Positions 47,186-59,200 of a stretch of DNA of 64,000 nt are shown in pieces. This stretch comes from Desmodesmus armatus (lineage: Eukaryota; Chlorophyta; Chlorophyceae; Sphaeropleales; Scenedesmaceae), in NCBI GenBank assembly GCA_007449985.2, contig VIIQ02000106.1:248001-312000 (forward strand), written 5' to 3'. Position 1 is the stretch's first letter. Every line of letters begins with the position of its first letter. A program made the translations under genes and the position numbers. Below the pieces are notes generated by a model. That model searched no databases, had not been told where the DNA came from, and was given only the letters and a program-made list of their open reading frames with translations.

Positions 47186-49213
47186 CTTGTAATTTCAAAC
47201 TTTGGAATGATTACACGGTGGTACAGAAGTTGATTCTGGAATGGGCACAGAAGTTTAGTGACTCAATTTGGCAGTTGAGGTTGTTAGACGGGTGCTTGCA
47301 CCTGTGAATGGAGTCAGGCGGATGGTGGATGTTTATGCGGTTGAACAGCTTCCGGCCGAGGACTTCTACTTGCTTCGGAAGCGCCTGTCCGCCATAGTCT
47401 GTGTGGTATAGCTGCCCATGCATGTCATGACTTCGGCCCTGACAAGTCAAGTTGGAGTTGAATTTGTGAGCACATGCTGCCAGGCTGGTGTACCATGGAT
47501 TGTGCTGATCAAACCATTTGATGATCATGGTTTGTGCTGTCATGTATGATCCGATGTGATGATCACAGTTGTCTGCATGCATGTTTTTCTGCCAGAGCTG
47601 TGCTCGGAGCACAATGTGAAATGTTGGTCAGTTCTTGGTGCACAGGCCGACCTGCAGGTATTTGACACAGCTTTGGCATTTGTAGCATATGCCGCATTGG
47701 TAGTAACATCTGTTTCTCCTATGCATCCGGGTATGTGTTGTGGTTGTTGTGCCTTGAGCTGGATGTGAAGTTGAGCATCCCGTGTGCATTCAGCATTGCG
47801 GCATGCATTGTGTCACATTTGAGTCAGGCAAACTTGCAGCTTTCAAGTCTGCTGCAGATGTTCACGACACTGCTTTGAGGCTCACAGATCAGGTCTGATG
47901 AGTCACTGAGTCCAATAAGCCCGGCGGCAGGCTATGTTCGTGTGCGCTCCTGCAGCCACGATGCACATCGGAGCTGGCTTGGCTTTGGCCCCGGTGCAAC
48001 GTCATCCGATGGTGGCACCAGTTCCATCCTATTTGTTGTGCCCTCTAAGCCTTGTTTGGCTCCTGAAAGGGCGATCAGCCTCGCGGCGAGGCCCTGATCC
48101 AGTAAAGTAGTAGTTGTAGAACAGTAGTAGTTGTGGTCGCCACAGCAGCGGCCCTCTTGTTTGTTCTCCCATCTCCGGGTCGACACTGAATGACTGACAT
48201 GAGCTCAGCAGAGCAGCGAGGCTTCATAGCTACAGGTGTAACATGTATAAGTTGAGTTGAGGCTGAGCACCACCTTGAATTTGAAAAGTTGATCCACTAC
48301 CACTTGTGGTGCGCCGTTTCGTGTGATGCAGAAACACATTGCCACATGCATGTCAAACCAGTGGAAACAGTGGTTCGCAGGCGCGGCGCCCAATGCAGAG
48401 CGTTCAGAGTAACTTTCCCTGGTTGGATTACAGCCTGTTGAATTACAGCCCTGAAGCCCTGGGGGCCTTCAGGCCCTGAAGCCCTGGGGGCCTTCAGGAG
48501 CACTGCACTATATCATATGGATTTGGTAACTCCTTTGCTGCGCTGTATCTATGGGAACAGCAATGCACTCACCCAGCCAGATTTGCCATAGGCATGACTC
48601 ATCTGCAAGGCTTGCGCACCATCCTAGCAAGCCTGCAGCTGCATCTTTGTGATCAAGTACCTCGGAGTCACAAAGCCCTGAGGTCGCTAAGGTCCTGGAG
48701 TCCCAGCTGGGCCCGGCAGGCTCACAGCTGAGGTCGCTGATCATGAGATACCACTGGTGCAGGGTACCTGCAGGTGCAGCTGATACCGTAATCAGCTTAG
48801 TAAGCTTCATGAATGGCAAGCAAACTGTCCATGTGCAGAAGACAGGTTGGTGCCCTGTCTGCATAGAATTGATACAAACTATTTCAAGGCCCTTACCACA
48901 GCCCAGAACAACCTGCACAGAAGGCTTGCTGGACACGCCAGCCTGGCAGTGCTGCCACAGCCTGAGCATTGCAAGACATGATGCCTCAAACGTTTTGTGA
49001 GCTTAGAATGTCAATTGACGCCTGGCACGTACTCACTTGCGTGTATGGCTGAGTTCGAACAAACAGCTGTGCAATTGTTTGAAAAGTGGCGCTCCACACT
49101 GTTGTGGCCGCTCAGTCGGAAGAGGAAGGCATTGCCTAGCAAGTCGATCGTGTACGTGTAATCGATTCCGTCGTGCACCATTGCCCAAGGGCAGCAGCAC
49201 GTAAGCAGCACAG
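47186..49213. other. Spacer between the hydrolase and TMEM45-like genes
   Basis: Two kilobases with no supportable exon. It contains a doubled 25-base palindromic unit at 48449-48498 and the presumed promoter and 5' UTR of the following gene. Confidence 0.5.
48449..48498. repeat. Doubled 25-base unit with internal dyad symmetry
   Basis: CCCTGAAGCCCTGGGGGCCT plus TCAGG occurs twice head to tail (48449-48473 and 48474-48498). Each unit can fold on itself through CCTGAAG and CTTCAGG. Confidence 0.88.
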
Positions 49214-52200
49214 ATGGATCAGCATCACGACCACAGCGGGCATGGTGCTATGGGTATGGGGCATCCAGCCAAGTCAATGAGTGAGCTCCATCATCCAGAC
49301 CACGGCAGCTACGAGGGACACATAGTGCCAGGTGCGATGAGCTCACAACAGTCACACTGGAGGGCAGGGCCAATCCAGCTTGGTGTGCAGAGGGGCAGCA
49401 GCAGAGTTTGGGTGACGATCAACGACCCCAGCTGTCTTAGAGTTGATGACGCCCGTTCGACCACCTGTGTGTTGCCGGGGTGGTGGTGGTGGTGGTGGTG
49501 GTGGTGGTGGTGGTGGTGGGCAGAGCAACAGTAGTGAAGCATGCTATGCAATCACACCCCTGCAAAATGCTGCTGCCTCAGTGGTGCCTCATACGCTCCT
49601 CAACCCTCACAGCAGCTGTTGATCGCCCTGCTGCTGTCTGCAGGTCTGATGTTCATCGCATGGTCAACATACTGGCTGTGGTCCATCATCGATATCCACC
49701 TGCGCACTCGCGGACTGACTGCAGGCTTGCCCTCACACACGGTGCGGGCTGCAGTCAAATGCATCTGGCTGTGCAGTACTGCGTGTGTGCTGGCAGCACT
49801 TTGCTCTGCTTGCCAGCAAACCGTACATGTGTTGTCTGCTGAGCGCACCATGTGCCAGGCACACCAGCACTGCATGCATGTGTCAGCCAAGCCCAAGAGT
49901 CGCCCTTTGGGCTACCAGTGGGGATGGAATCCCATACTCCTTTGCTGACCACACACACAACCGTGTCTCCTTCCGTCCTGCTTGCGTTGCGCAGGTAGCA
50001 GCGCAGCCAGCCAGCAGTAACGGCAGCAGGGACAAGCGCGGCAGGTGCTGTATCACCCACTGTGGTGTCCGGGGCGGCTGCCGCAACACACATATAGCAC
50101 GTGACGAGCCATTTCGCAGCAGGGCATGGTACCCATTCAGCTGGGGGCCCATACCGCACTGGGAGCCCATCCTCAAAGTTGCTCTGCCTCTGGTTGGGGT
50201 TTTCATCGAGCTGTATGTTGGGTTTAGAGGATGGAGGTGAGCAGTGGTGTCTTTGGGAGAATCTATTTCATGTAGCTATAGTAGTAGCTGTGGCATTGGC
50301 TGTCGTTTTTCAAAACAAGCACACAGCAGCAGCACTCAGCAGCAGCACTCAAGCACAACAGGGGGTCAGCATAGCAGTCACAAGTGTAGTGGCAATCCAG
50401 CGTCAACATCAAAGACTGGGCTTACGTGTGCATCATAATAGAACAACATCCTGTAAGCCTTTCCTCCTTGCATTCTCTGGGATGAAGGCACACATTCAAC
50501 AGCAGCACGCCAACACAACAGGGGGTCAGCATAGCAGTCACAATTGCATTGGCAATCCAGCGTCAACATCAAAGACTGGGCTTACGTGTGCATCATAATA
50601 GAACAACATCCTGTAAGCCTTTCCTCCTTGCATTCTCTGGGATGAAGGCACACATTCAACAGCAGCACGCCAACACAACAGGGGGTCAGCATAGCAGTCA
50701 CAATTGCATTGGCAATCCAGCGTCAACATCAAAGACTGGGCTTACGTGTGCATCATAACACATCAACATCCTGTAAGCCCTTCCGCCTTGCATCCTCTGC
50801 CAGCAATTGGCAGCGGCGGCGATCGTGTCACTCTGACAGCAACATGCACATGTGTTTGCGGACTGTCTCAGCTTACGGCCTGTATGGCTGGATGTGAGGG
50901 AGCGATGATCAGCAGAGCAGCACGCCAGTGATTATGGCCTGACACTGCTATGGTTGGTGCTTTTGTGCTGTGCCGTGCCGTGCCATGTCGTGCCGTGCTG
51001 TGCTGTGCTGTGCTGTGGCAGGCCGCTGTATGCACCGGACGGCCACTGGGCCATGGACCACATCGGGAACTGGCAGCATGCGCTGATGTACTCAGGCGTG
51101 GCTGTCAGCGGAGTGGTGGACCTCATTGGCTTTTACACACCCCTGCCTGCAGGCACTGAGCAGGTGAGGGTTTAGGGTTTGGGTGTAAATGACGGAAGCA
51201 GTTGCCAAAGAGATGAGGTGTCCAGAAGCGCCAGTGCGCAAAATGCCTAGGTGCTGCTCTTGTACGGGGCCGCGAGCGACCAACAGAGTATGGCGTTGTT
51301 GAGGCTGGCCTCCTCTACCTCCTGCACCCTGCGTTTGTGTGGCGGACGGGCATGCTACGCAGAGCTGGCTTCAAGCTTTCAGAGGGCGTTCATGACGCAG
51401 TCGCAGCAATGTGCAGTCCATATTCTTTGTATGGTTGAAAATGCAGCCGCCCATGCTGTGGCAGCCGGTCCCGTGCTTCGGTTCAGAAAGCAGCAGATCG
51501 CAGGAGCACAGGCCAGAATCAGTATCCATCAGCCATTGAGCACATGCAGGTTGTGCGCAAGGGTTCAGGGTTCCCTATCAGCAGCTTGCTTCCGTCTGAA
51601 CATCTTCTGTGCTCATTTGCTTGCCCCTCTGCTTCTACCTTTGAACCTTGCACATGCAGGGTTTCCTGGCCGCGGCTTTTCTTTCAGAGACACTGCTGAT
51701 GGGCATGCACGCCAAGCCCAACCCCCTGGATGCCCTGGTGCATAAGCTGCTGACCGGCGTGATGATCTCTTGTGTGGTGGTGTGCACAGCAGAGATCGCA
51801 TGGCCCGAGAGCTTGATGTTGGCCATATTCAGGCCCATGGTGGTGTTCTTCCAAGGCACTTGGTTCTGGCATGTTGGGGCCATTATGTTCACAGGTGGGT
51901 GTACTCCCCCCCACCCCCCCCCCCCCCACCCCTACCCCCCCCCCCCCCACCCGTGGGCCCACTGGCACGAAGTTTTGAGGGTATGTTCTGTCCGGGGCAG
52001 GGATTGGGGGGCTTTAGGTGCCAGGGCATCTGGTGCCTGCATGTATGTGGCTGAAGTGTGTGTAGGGGTGGCCACTGGCCTGGTGCTCGTGTGTAGGGCA
52101 CCTGGTCTAGGCACATGGAGGCTATCATGCCGAGGTTGAGGGGCTTGCATGCTGTACTGGCACTTTGCGGTTTGTTTGATCACCGTTGAACGGGCAAAGG

Positions 52201-53283
52201 TCCCTGTTAATGTATCCTGTTAGGGGCATCTGTGACTTGACATCGCCTGTGTGACTGTCCTCTCCTGCGCGTCCGTCAGCATATGCTCTGGTGCATGCAG
52301 GCCCTCAGCAGACCAGCCACCATAGCCTGGCTGCTGTGTGCAGCTACATCAGCAGGTTGTGCGGGCAGAAAGAAACATGCCTTCCTTGCACACTAAGCCA
52401 CCCCACTGAGTGGTGACCATACTGACACGGTGTTATTGATGTGTTTTGCTGTTGTTTTGTGCCATGCCTTTGCAGACCAAATGGCTTGGGACATGGAGGA
52501 TATGGGGGCTGTCATGTTCATTCCCGTGGTGTTCTGCCTACACATCGTCCTCATCTGCATGTACACATTCACAGGTACAAAACGGTCACAGTCACAGCAT
52601 ACGGCACAGCAGCCCCATACATCCCACTAGGGCTAGGGTCTTTTGCAGCTTGTAGACACTCCGCCAGTGGACTGGTCATAGTATGACAGCATACCATGCC
52701 CATGTCAATGCTTGCTTGGGCAGTGCTACTTTCGCCCCTGTGCACTCACATACCCCGTCTCATGCACAGTCACTTTGGCCGTTTGTGGTTCCGTGTGGTA
52801 GGGGGTACCGTATGTCCACTGGCATGCGCTAGCATACCTTGTGGAGGCAGCAGCAGACATGAGGACAGCTGTCTGTGTTGCAGATGAGTCAACCACAAGG
52901 TGTCACAGACTGGTTGTCTGTGGCCTGCCTAACCCCTGCCACACCGTATGTTTGCCTCCTACAATGCAGTGTACCTCTTCCTACGCTGGGTGTATGCACG
53001 CGCGGGCATAACCACAACAAACCCTGACAGCAGCAGCAGCAGCAGTGCCCAGTCCTACCAGCCGCTGGGCCTGGCCACCAAGCAGGGTCCTATCGCCTTT
53101 GTGCATACAGATGCTGATGATTCTGCCAATGGGCGTGACAGCTATCTGATTGAGTCTCAGCTGGAGCTTGCAGATTACCCTTCCCACAGTGGCGGAGGCA
53201 GCAGCAGGTCCCACAGCGGTGCTGGGGGCAGTAGTGGGGGCGGGTCCAGGGATGCACACAGCAAAGGGATGCGTCACCTGTAG
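49214..53283 (+). CDS. TMEM45/DUF716-family multi-span membrane protein
   Basis: Seven exons (49214-49331, 49644-49741, 49995-50236, 51022-51163, 51660-51894, 52476-52574, 52970-53283), all in phase, give 415 residues. The N-terminus (1-34) is very rich in His, Met, Gly and Asp (DQHHDHSGHGAMGMGH), a composition that can bind metal. It is followed by GHIVPGLMFIAWSTYWLW, the first span of the DUF716 family with its G-H-x-x-P-G motif. Later spans include ILKVALPLVGVFIELYVGF, HALMYSGVAVSGVVDLIGF, GFLAAAFLSETLLMGMH, LTGVMISCVVVCTAEIAW, GTWFWHVGAIMF and VMFIPVVFCLHIVLICMY. The family signature H-W-x-x-D-H-x-x-N-W-Q-H is present. The C-terminal 100 residues are a soluble Ser/Gly tail. Function in this family is poorly known; proteins sit in endomembranes. 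Exon 3 begins with about 33 less typical residues, so its acceptor (49995) is the least certain junction. Confidence 0.83.
49480..49520. repeat. (GGT)n microsatellite in the first TMEM45-like intron
   Basis: About thirteen GGT triplets in a row, inside the intron after exon 1. It gives a spurious poly-Val, poly-Trp or poly-His frame. Confidence 0.92.
50358..50757. repeat. 160-base tandem repeat, about 2.5 copies, in the third TMEM45-like intron
   Basis: Units starting ACAGGGGGTCAGCATAGCAG begin at about 50358, 50518 and 50678. The second and third are nearly identical, and the first differs in AAGTGTAGTGG against AATTGCATTGG. The array ends with a diverging CATAACACATCAACATCCTG stretch. A (CAGCAGCACT)n-like run precedes it at 50323-50350. 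Confidence 0.95.
50967..51021 (+). repeat. TGCYG pentamer tract ending at a 3' splice site
   Basis: Ten pentamers of the TGCCG/TGCTG type run straight into TGGCAG, the acceptor of TMEM45-like exon 4 (51022). No conventional long pyrimidine tract is present. Confidence 0.85.
51905..51953. repeat. C-rich homopolymer tract just after a 5' splice site
   Basis: Runs of 7, 14, 3 and 14 C, broken by single A or T-A, begin about ten bases after the donor of exon 5 (51895). The complementary strand has strong G-quadruplex potential. Confidence 0.9.
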
Positions 53284-55414
53284 GTAGTCCGTTGTCACGA
53301 TGCACGTGATTGCGAGTAACGTGTAGCGTGTAGCGACCATTACGTAAGTGGACTGTGTCGACGAGGGTCGCCTGTGCTGGGCTTGCACAGGTTGCGGGCA
53401 TCAATGTGTGCTCGTGTGGTTGCGTTGTCTAGTGCGGTTAGCATTGCGCAATGCAGGCAGTGTACAGCTGCTGGCAAGCAGCTCAGCGCAAGTATGCCTG
53501 TGTCACTGTGCATGCAGTGACTGCATTCTTGTCGAAGCCCTAGTGCCCTGCAGTGCTGCCAAGGGCGTGGTGTGCACGCTTAGCTCGCACGTCACTAAGA
53601 GAAGAGAGTTGAGTTGTGGTTTTGTGGGTGCTGGTAGGTGTTAGTCGCCAGTCCTGGATTAGTAGGGCAGATAGAGGGACAGGTGCACTTGTTGCATGGG
53701 ACGTTCCGGGTTGCAGGGGACGGTGTGGGTTGATACAGTCGCAAATGGGTGCATCCCCACAGGTGGGGTGCGCACAGTTAGTTGCGATTGTGCAATGCAA
53801 TGCATGCCCGGCGTGCAGAGACAGCTTTTGTGGGGACGGCTAGTGGCACAGGTAGCAGGCGTCTGCTGTTGGGTGTACTCTCTGGTTCCCCTCGGGCGTA
53901 GTACAGCATTGCAAGCGGTGGCCAGCCGCCAGTGCGTTGCTGGATGGCACCCTGCAGGTGCTGTTTGTGCCTCTGCTTTGACGTTGGTCTCATTCAACTT
54001 GCAGCACGTGATAGCGTGCTGTCAGCGTGCTGCACGACTTGGCTTGTTTTGTTCTGCGTGTGCACGTGGCTTGTGCACAGTAGTGCCAAGCTTCTGCCAG
54101 GTGCATGCAGCTAGTTGCTGTTGCAGAGATGTGACAGGCGCTGTCCCTACCGCATGCATGCGAGTACTGAGAAGCACCTATGACCCCTAGGGTGTCTTTT
54201 GCACCTGGGGGCACGGTGGGGACGTGGCGACTGCGGCGCAGTCACACACGTTCTCCAACGCGGTGTGCCTGGCACTCCGCATCATCTCTCCCTCTCTCTG
54301 AGAAGCACTCTCTGAGAAGCACCTCAAAGAATGCATGCACAGCCCTGCACCAGCCAGGCAATCGCCTTCAGCAGGAGCCGATGCATGGGTATGTGGTGTG
54401 TGTCTGCACCGTGTCTTCACTGCATGCTGTGTACGTATGCGTGAGCCGCTGTGCTTTGTGTGAAAGCGTGTGTTTGCGTCCTATCCGCCGCTGGAATGTA
54501 TGTATCTGGAGTATCTGTACTTTTACATAGATGGATGGTTTCTTTGTGGATGGCGGACCTGAGATAAGGCTGAACAGTCAGCCATGGTGTGACTTGTCCA
54601 CCTGTGTTGCAGAAGGGCTTGTACTTTCGGGTGCTAGACGTCCACTTGCAGGAGTTGAGAAGCTTGTTATACGCTGTTGCTCGGAGTGTCACCTGGTGGG
54701 GTGTGCTGTTCCCCAGAGCACAGTTACAGGTTGGGGGTTGGTGACTTGGTGCTTTTGACAGGCAGCTGTTTGGTTGGAGCACCAGAGTACCAGCAGCCAA
54801 CATACTGGACATGGTGTCATCTAGTACATTTGCTGTGCAGAAAGGCTTGTAGCGCTGGTATCTGACCGGCAGCACCTGACACTTGCAGGAGTTGTTATGC
54901 CATGTGAAATGCTGGTGCTCACGGTTCAACCCTTGGTGGGTGCCTGAAAGCCTAGGGGGGTGCAGGTTGTCGTGCTTGTGACCCTAGCAGGTTGTGGTGG
55001 CCGCGTTTCTTTTCATAGTCCCAGCATGCTGTCGGTTCCTTCACCCTTAGCCTCTGCTGCTGTCCTGCCAGCCTTATCGCTCGACATGTTGCTTGCATGG
55101 GCACGGGGTTGGTTGATGGGAGGCGTGCTGTGACAGCTGTTGTGGCTGGGTGGTTGTGGCCTGCTGCAGCTGTCTCTTGGTGCAGTCATGGCAGATGTGG
55201 GTGTGGTGTGTCCATGGCAGGCGCAAAGGGTTTGTCATGCACAACTGTGTGCTAGCTAGCAGCTGTCGCCAACCTTAGTTGGCGTTCGCTGCTGTGTGGT
55301 ACAGCTATTGGCTTGCAGAGGCGGGCATGTGTTATGGAGCGAGCGGGCTGTTTCTTTGCCGAACGCTTTACGGGTGATGTGGTGGTGTGAGGATGTGGTG
55401 GTGGTGGTGGTGGT

Positions 55415-55442
55415 GGGGGGGGGGGGGGGGGGGGAGGGGGGG
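55415..55442. repeat. G-run of 20 plus 7, following a GGT microsatellite
   Basis: GTGGTGGTGGTGGTGGTGG (from about 55397) runs into twenty G, one A and seven more G. Confidence 0.9.
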
Positions 55443-55693
55443 CTGACCTGACGGACATGTTGTGTGTGCTGCAATGTGATTCGTCCATAAGTCATCTGCT
55501 ATACAGCCAGTGTATGTCAAGAGCACTGGCTTTCATGTGCATGGGGGACTGCATGGACAGGTGGCAGTGCAGCCATGTTGCAGAAGGTGCTCAGCAAGGA
55601 GCAGTAGTCTTCCAGGCTGGCGCAGCCAGCCAAGCACGCTGGTGGATGTTGATGTCATTGAGTGTCCGTCATGTAGTTTCATACGTTATGTCT

Positions 55694-55731
55694 GCTCGAC
55701 ATAACTGCGCAGACTCGCAGTTATGTCGAGC
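55694..55731. repeat. Perfect 15-base inverted repeat with 8-base loop
   Basis: GCTCGACATAACTGC (55694-55708) and GCAGTTATGTCGAGC (55717-55731) are exact complements around GCAGACTC. The flanking sequence just left (ATACGTTATGTCT) partly repeats the stem word TTATGTC. Confidence 0.93.
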
Positions 55732-56213
55732 GCGTCCCTGCAGGTGTGTTTCGCTTACAGCAGAGGCCAGCCTGGCAACAAGGTGGTTGTCTTGAACTGT
55801 TTCGCAAGCATTAGCTGCTTCGTCTCCATGCTGCTCAGTATGTATACATATACCAGCTGCGAAAAAACGTCTGCTGCTACCTCAACAATCAGGCCACACA
55901 TTGAAGTATCCCAAGAGCAGCAGCAGCGGCCAGCAGCATATCTGAAGATAGTTACTTGCATCTTCCCCAGATATCTGCCCACATGGTGTAACTGAGTAGG
56001 AGAATATCAAGAGCAGCTTTTGATGTGTTCAAAGCTCACAAGCTTCGACCACCTCTCCCTCAACCTACTCCTAGTCACCCACCAACCCTAGAATAGGGTT
56101 TTCAACTGCACTTGGGTTTCCAACCACCACACCGCGCAAGACCAGCACAGACAGGAGTCAGCTGACGTGAGAGCACGCTGGTCCTTGTCGGGATATTTTC
56201 AAAGGCGCACAAG

Positions 56214-59200
56214 ATGCAGACGAGGTTGGACCAGCACATCGGCACAGGTACCAGCTGCAATGTCGGGCCCCTGAGGCCAGGCTCAAGCAACAGAGTCACC
56301 TCTGCCGTCAGACGTCCTTCTGGAAGGGATTCCAGCCTTCTTCCTCTCCATAGGACGAAGCCCTGGTTGTCGAGTCAGTCTGCACCCCTCGAGACCCAGA
56401 GGGATGTCTCCTGTGATGCACACTGCGCCATCCCATGGGAGATCGCAGAGAAGTCGCTTGTTGACCCTGCCGGAAAGGATGCCTGTGGGGTAAGCCCACC
56501 AGCCTGAGCGCAGCAGATGTTGCTCACCGCAGGCACCGAAACAGCAAAGACAGATGCATGCTGTTTTGAATGGTGGTTTCCATTATCATGGTTTGCGATT
56601 GGTACTTCAGGGGTGGTGCCCTGTACAGCCTGCCCCCGTGGGCTGTGCACGTGCACCATTGACGGAGATCAGCATTCCGACACCTTTGCAGCTGGCTTAC
56701 ACCGATGCTTGCTGCCGAGCAGGGACTTCGGAAAGTATGAATAAAAGCTGCAACACACATACATTGCTGTTGATGAAAACAACCCCTTATGTGTAGCTTC
56801 TGCTGCTGCTGTTGTTGTGTCTGCCGTTGTGCCTGTTGCCCTGCTGTTGACCATGCTGCCTGCAGGTGGGCTTTGTGGCACAGCTGTCCAAGGGTGCCTC
56901 ACGAGCAGTTGTCGCAGATGCGCTCAAGATGCTTGCCCGCATGTCGCACCGAGGTGCCTGCGGTTGCGAGGAGAACACAGGTGAGCCAGGCCACTGCATT
57001 TTTCCCCACCAGCAGCTGCTACACAGGCCAGCTAGGCTTTTTTTTGTTGGTACAATGCGTTGCTAATCGTGAGCTTGAGGCTGCATTTTGACAGCAGGCG
57101 GGTGCAGTACAGCGTCTTGAGCTCGTCTGCTGCTTCACAGGTTCAGGCCAGGGCAGCCTCGTGCAACACTGCAACACTGCTTACTTGTGGTTGACCACTG
57201 CAGTCTTGCCACCAGCAGCAGCTACAAAGGCGACTTAGGCTTCCCAGCGAGTGCACAATGTTGGTAATCGTTCAAATGATCAAATCGTAGTTGTATCACT
57301 GCTTTTGATGCTTCACTGCTTTTGATGTTGCAGGTGATGGTGCCGGCATGCTGTGTGCAATGCCCGACTCCTTCCTGTCTTCTGTGCTGATGGATGAGCA
57401 GTCTTTCAAGCTGCCGCCCCTGGGAGACTACGCAGTGGGCATGGTGAGACAATGGAACGCAGCTGCCATAGCACGTCTTGGGAATGCAGCCGGTAACGTC
57501 CAAAGGTTGGGATTCCTCTTTCCTGGTCTAATGCTGCCGCCGCTGCCTGCCAAGTATTCCTGCAAACAGAAACAAGCCCACCTACCCGATTGATCTGCTG
57601 GCTACAGCCGTTACAAGCAACACCCACCCTCGCTTCTCACTCCTGCTGCCCGTACTGCTTGTGTTGCCTGTGCTGTGCTGTGCTGTGCTGTGCTGTGCTG
57701 TGCTGTGCTGTGCTGTGCCAGGTGTTTATGCCAACAGACGAGCCCACCCGCAACAAGGCGAAGTGCATCATGGAGAGGGTTGCTGCAAAGCTGGGCCACG
57801 ACAGCTTGACGTGGCGAGTGGTGCCCACCAGCAACAAAACCCTGGGCAAGTCTGCTGTTGCGGTTGAGCCCCACATCGAGCAATGGTTCCTGTCAGCACA
57901 TGGCCTGAAGGACCACCTGGAGACTGAGCAGCAGGTGGGTGCAGCGTGATGATGTGCTGTGTTGTGCAGTGGCCAGGGATGCACCATGGCGTGCTGTGCT
58001 GTGCTGTGAATCTTGGTGCAGCAAGGGGGAGGGTAGCAGGGGGTTGCCAGACTGGGAACAGCTTTGCATGTTGGCTGGTTGCCCACTTTTGCAGCAGTTT
58101 GTTGTGTCATTCATCATCCGCTCAAAGTTTACTCCCCTGGAATCCCCACTGTGCTGTGCTTTGTGGTTGTGCCTGCTGCTCCGTTGTGGTGTCTTCCCGC
58201 CTGCAGCTGTTCATCCTGAGGAAGTTCATTGAGTATGAGCTGGCGCAGATCGGCCTTGGCTCAGACGAGGTGTACTTCTGCAGCCTTTCCAGTGCAACAG
58301 TGGTGTACAAGGGCCAGCTCACTCCTGAGCAGGTGGGAGGGACGGATGGGTGCTGAATCATATCGCATCGTTGTCCAGTGCAACGGTGGTGTGCAAGGGG
58401 CAGCTCACTCCCGAGCAGGTGAATGTCGCACTGTGTACCCATACTAGGGTGTGCCCATACTAGATAACCCAGTACCGCAGTCGCACCCATTGCATCCACC
58501 ATCCTTAATGCAGCCTAATGCAGCCTGTCTAGTGAAACAGTGGTGAACAAGGGGCAGCTGAATCCTGAGCAGGTGAATGGGAGGGATGTGTGCAGCACTG
58601 GACCTACCATATAGCAGCGACGGAGTGTTTTGCACATGACTTTGATATATGTCACGATTGGTCCATCTGCGGTGCTGGTTCCTACTTACTCGCGCTATGT
58701 GGGCCACCACAATGGCAGCACACATGTGACAGGACACCCAGCTGCCATCACACAGCGTGGTTGTTCTCATTGTGCCCTCTTGCTACGCTTTTGCAGTCTC
58801 GGCCCGCTGTGTGTTTTTGTCCTACCTGTGCCCTGCTTCGCTGCTGTGCAACATGTACTGCTGTCCCGTGCAGGTGCCCGAGTACTTTTTGGACCTGCAG
58901 CGGCCTGACTTCCGCTCCTACATGGCTCTGGTGCACAGCAGGTTCAGCACAAACACATTCCCCAGCTGGGGCCGCGCCCAGCCCATGAGGCTGCTGGGGC
59001 ATAACGGTGCGTGTCTGTTGCAGTGGTTAGGGTTCAAGGGTTTAGGTTTAGGTAAACCCTGGTGCCTGGAAACGTCTTTGATGTTGTGCGGCAGCGACTT
59101 TGTCCACAGCGCACAGTGCGGCCAGCGTTTGTCAGGTGCTTTTGACATTGCTGTTGCCAGCTCAGCGTGTGAGGGTGTCACGCCAGATCATGCGCAGTTG

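Larger units (their letters stand above)
53284..56213. other. 2.9 kb stretch without a supportable gene
   Basis: TG-rich plus-strand sequence after the TMEM45-like stop resembles a long 3' UTR. It also holds a G-run (55415-55442), a perfect foldback (55694-55731) and, near its right end, the presumed promoter and 5' UTR of the glutamate synthase gene. No exon with coherent splice sites was found. Confidence 0.5.

Noticed and set aside
49480..49535. Poly-Trp/poly-Val/poly-His frames over the GGT tract as coding sequence
   Set aside because: The exon 1 donor (GTGCGA at 49332) and exon 2 acceptor (49643) join in phase into the DUF716 signature, placing the tract in an intron.
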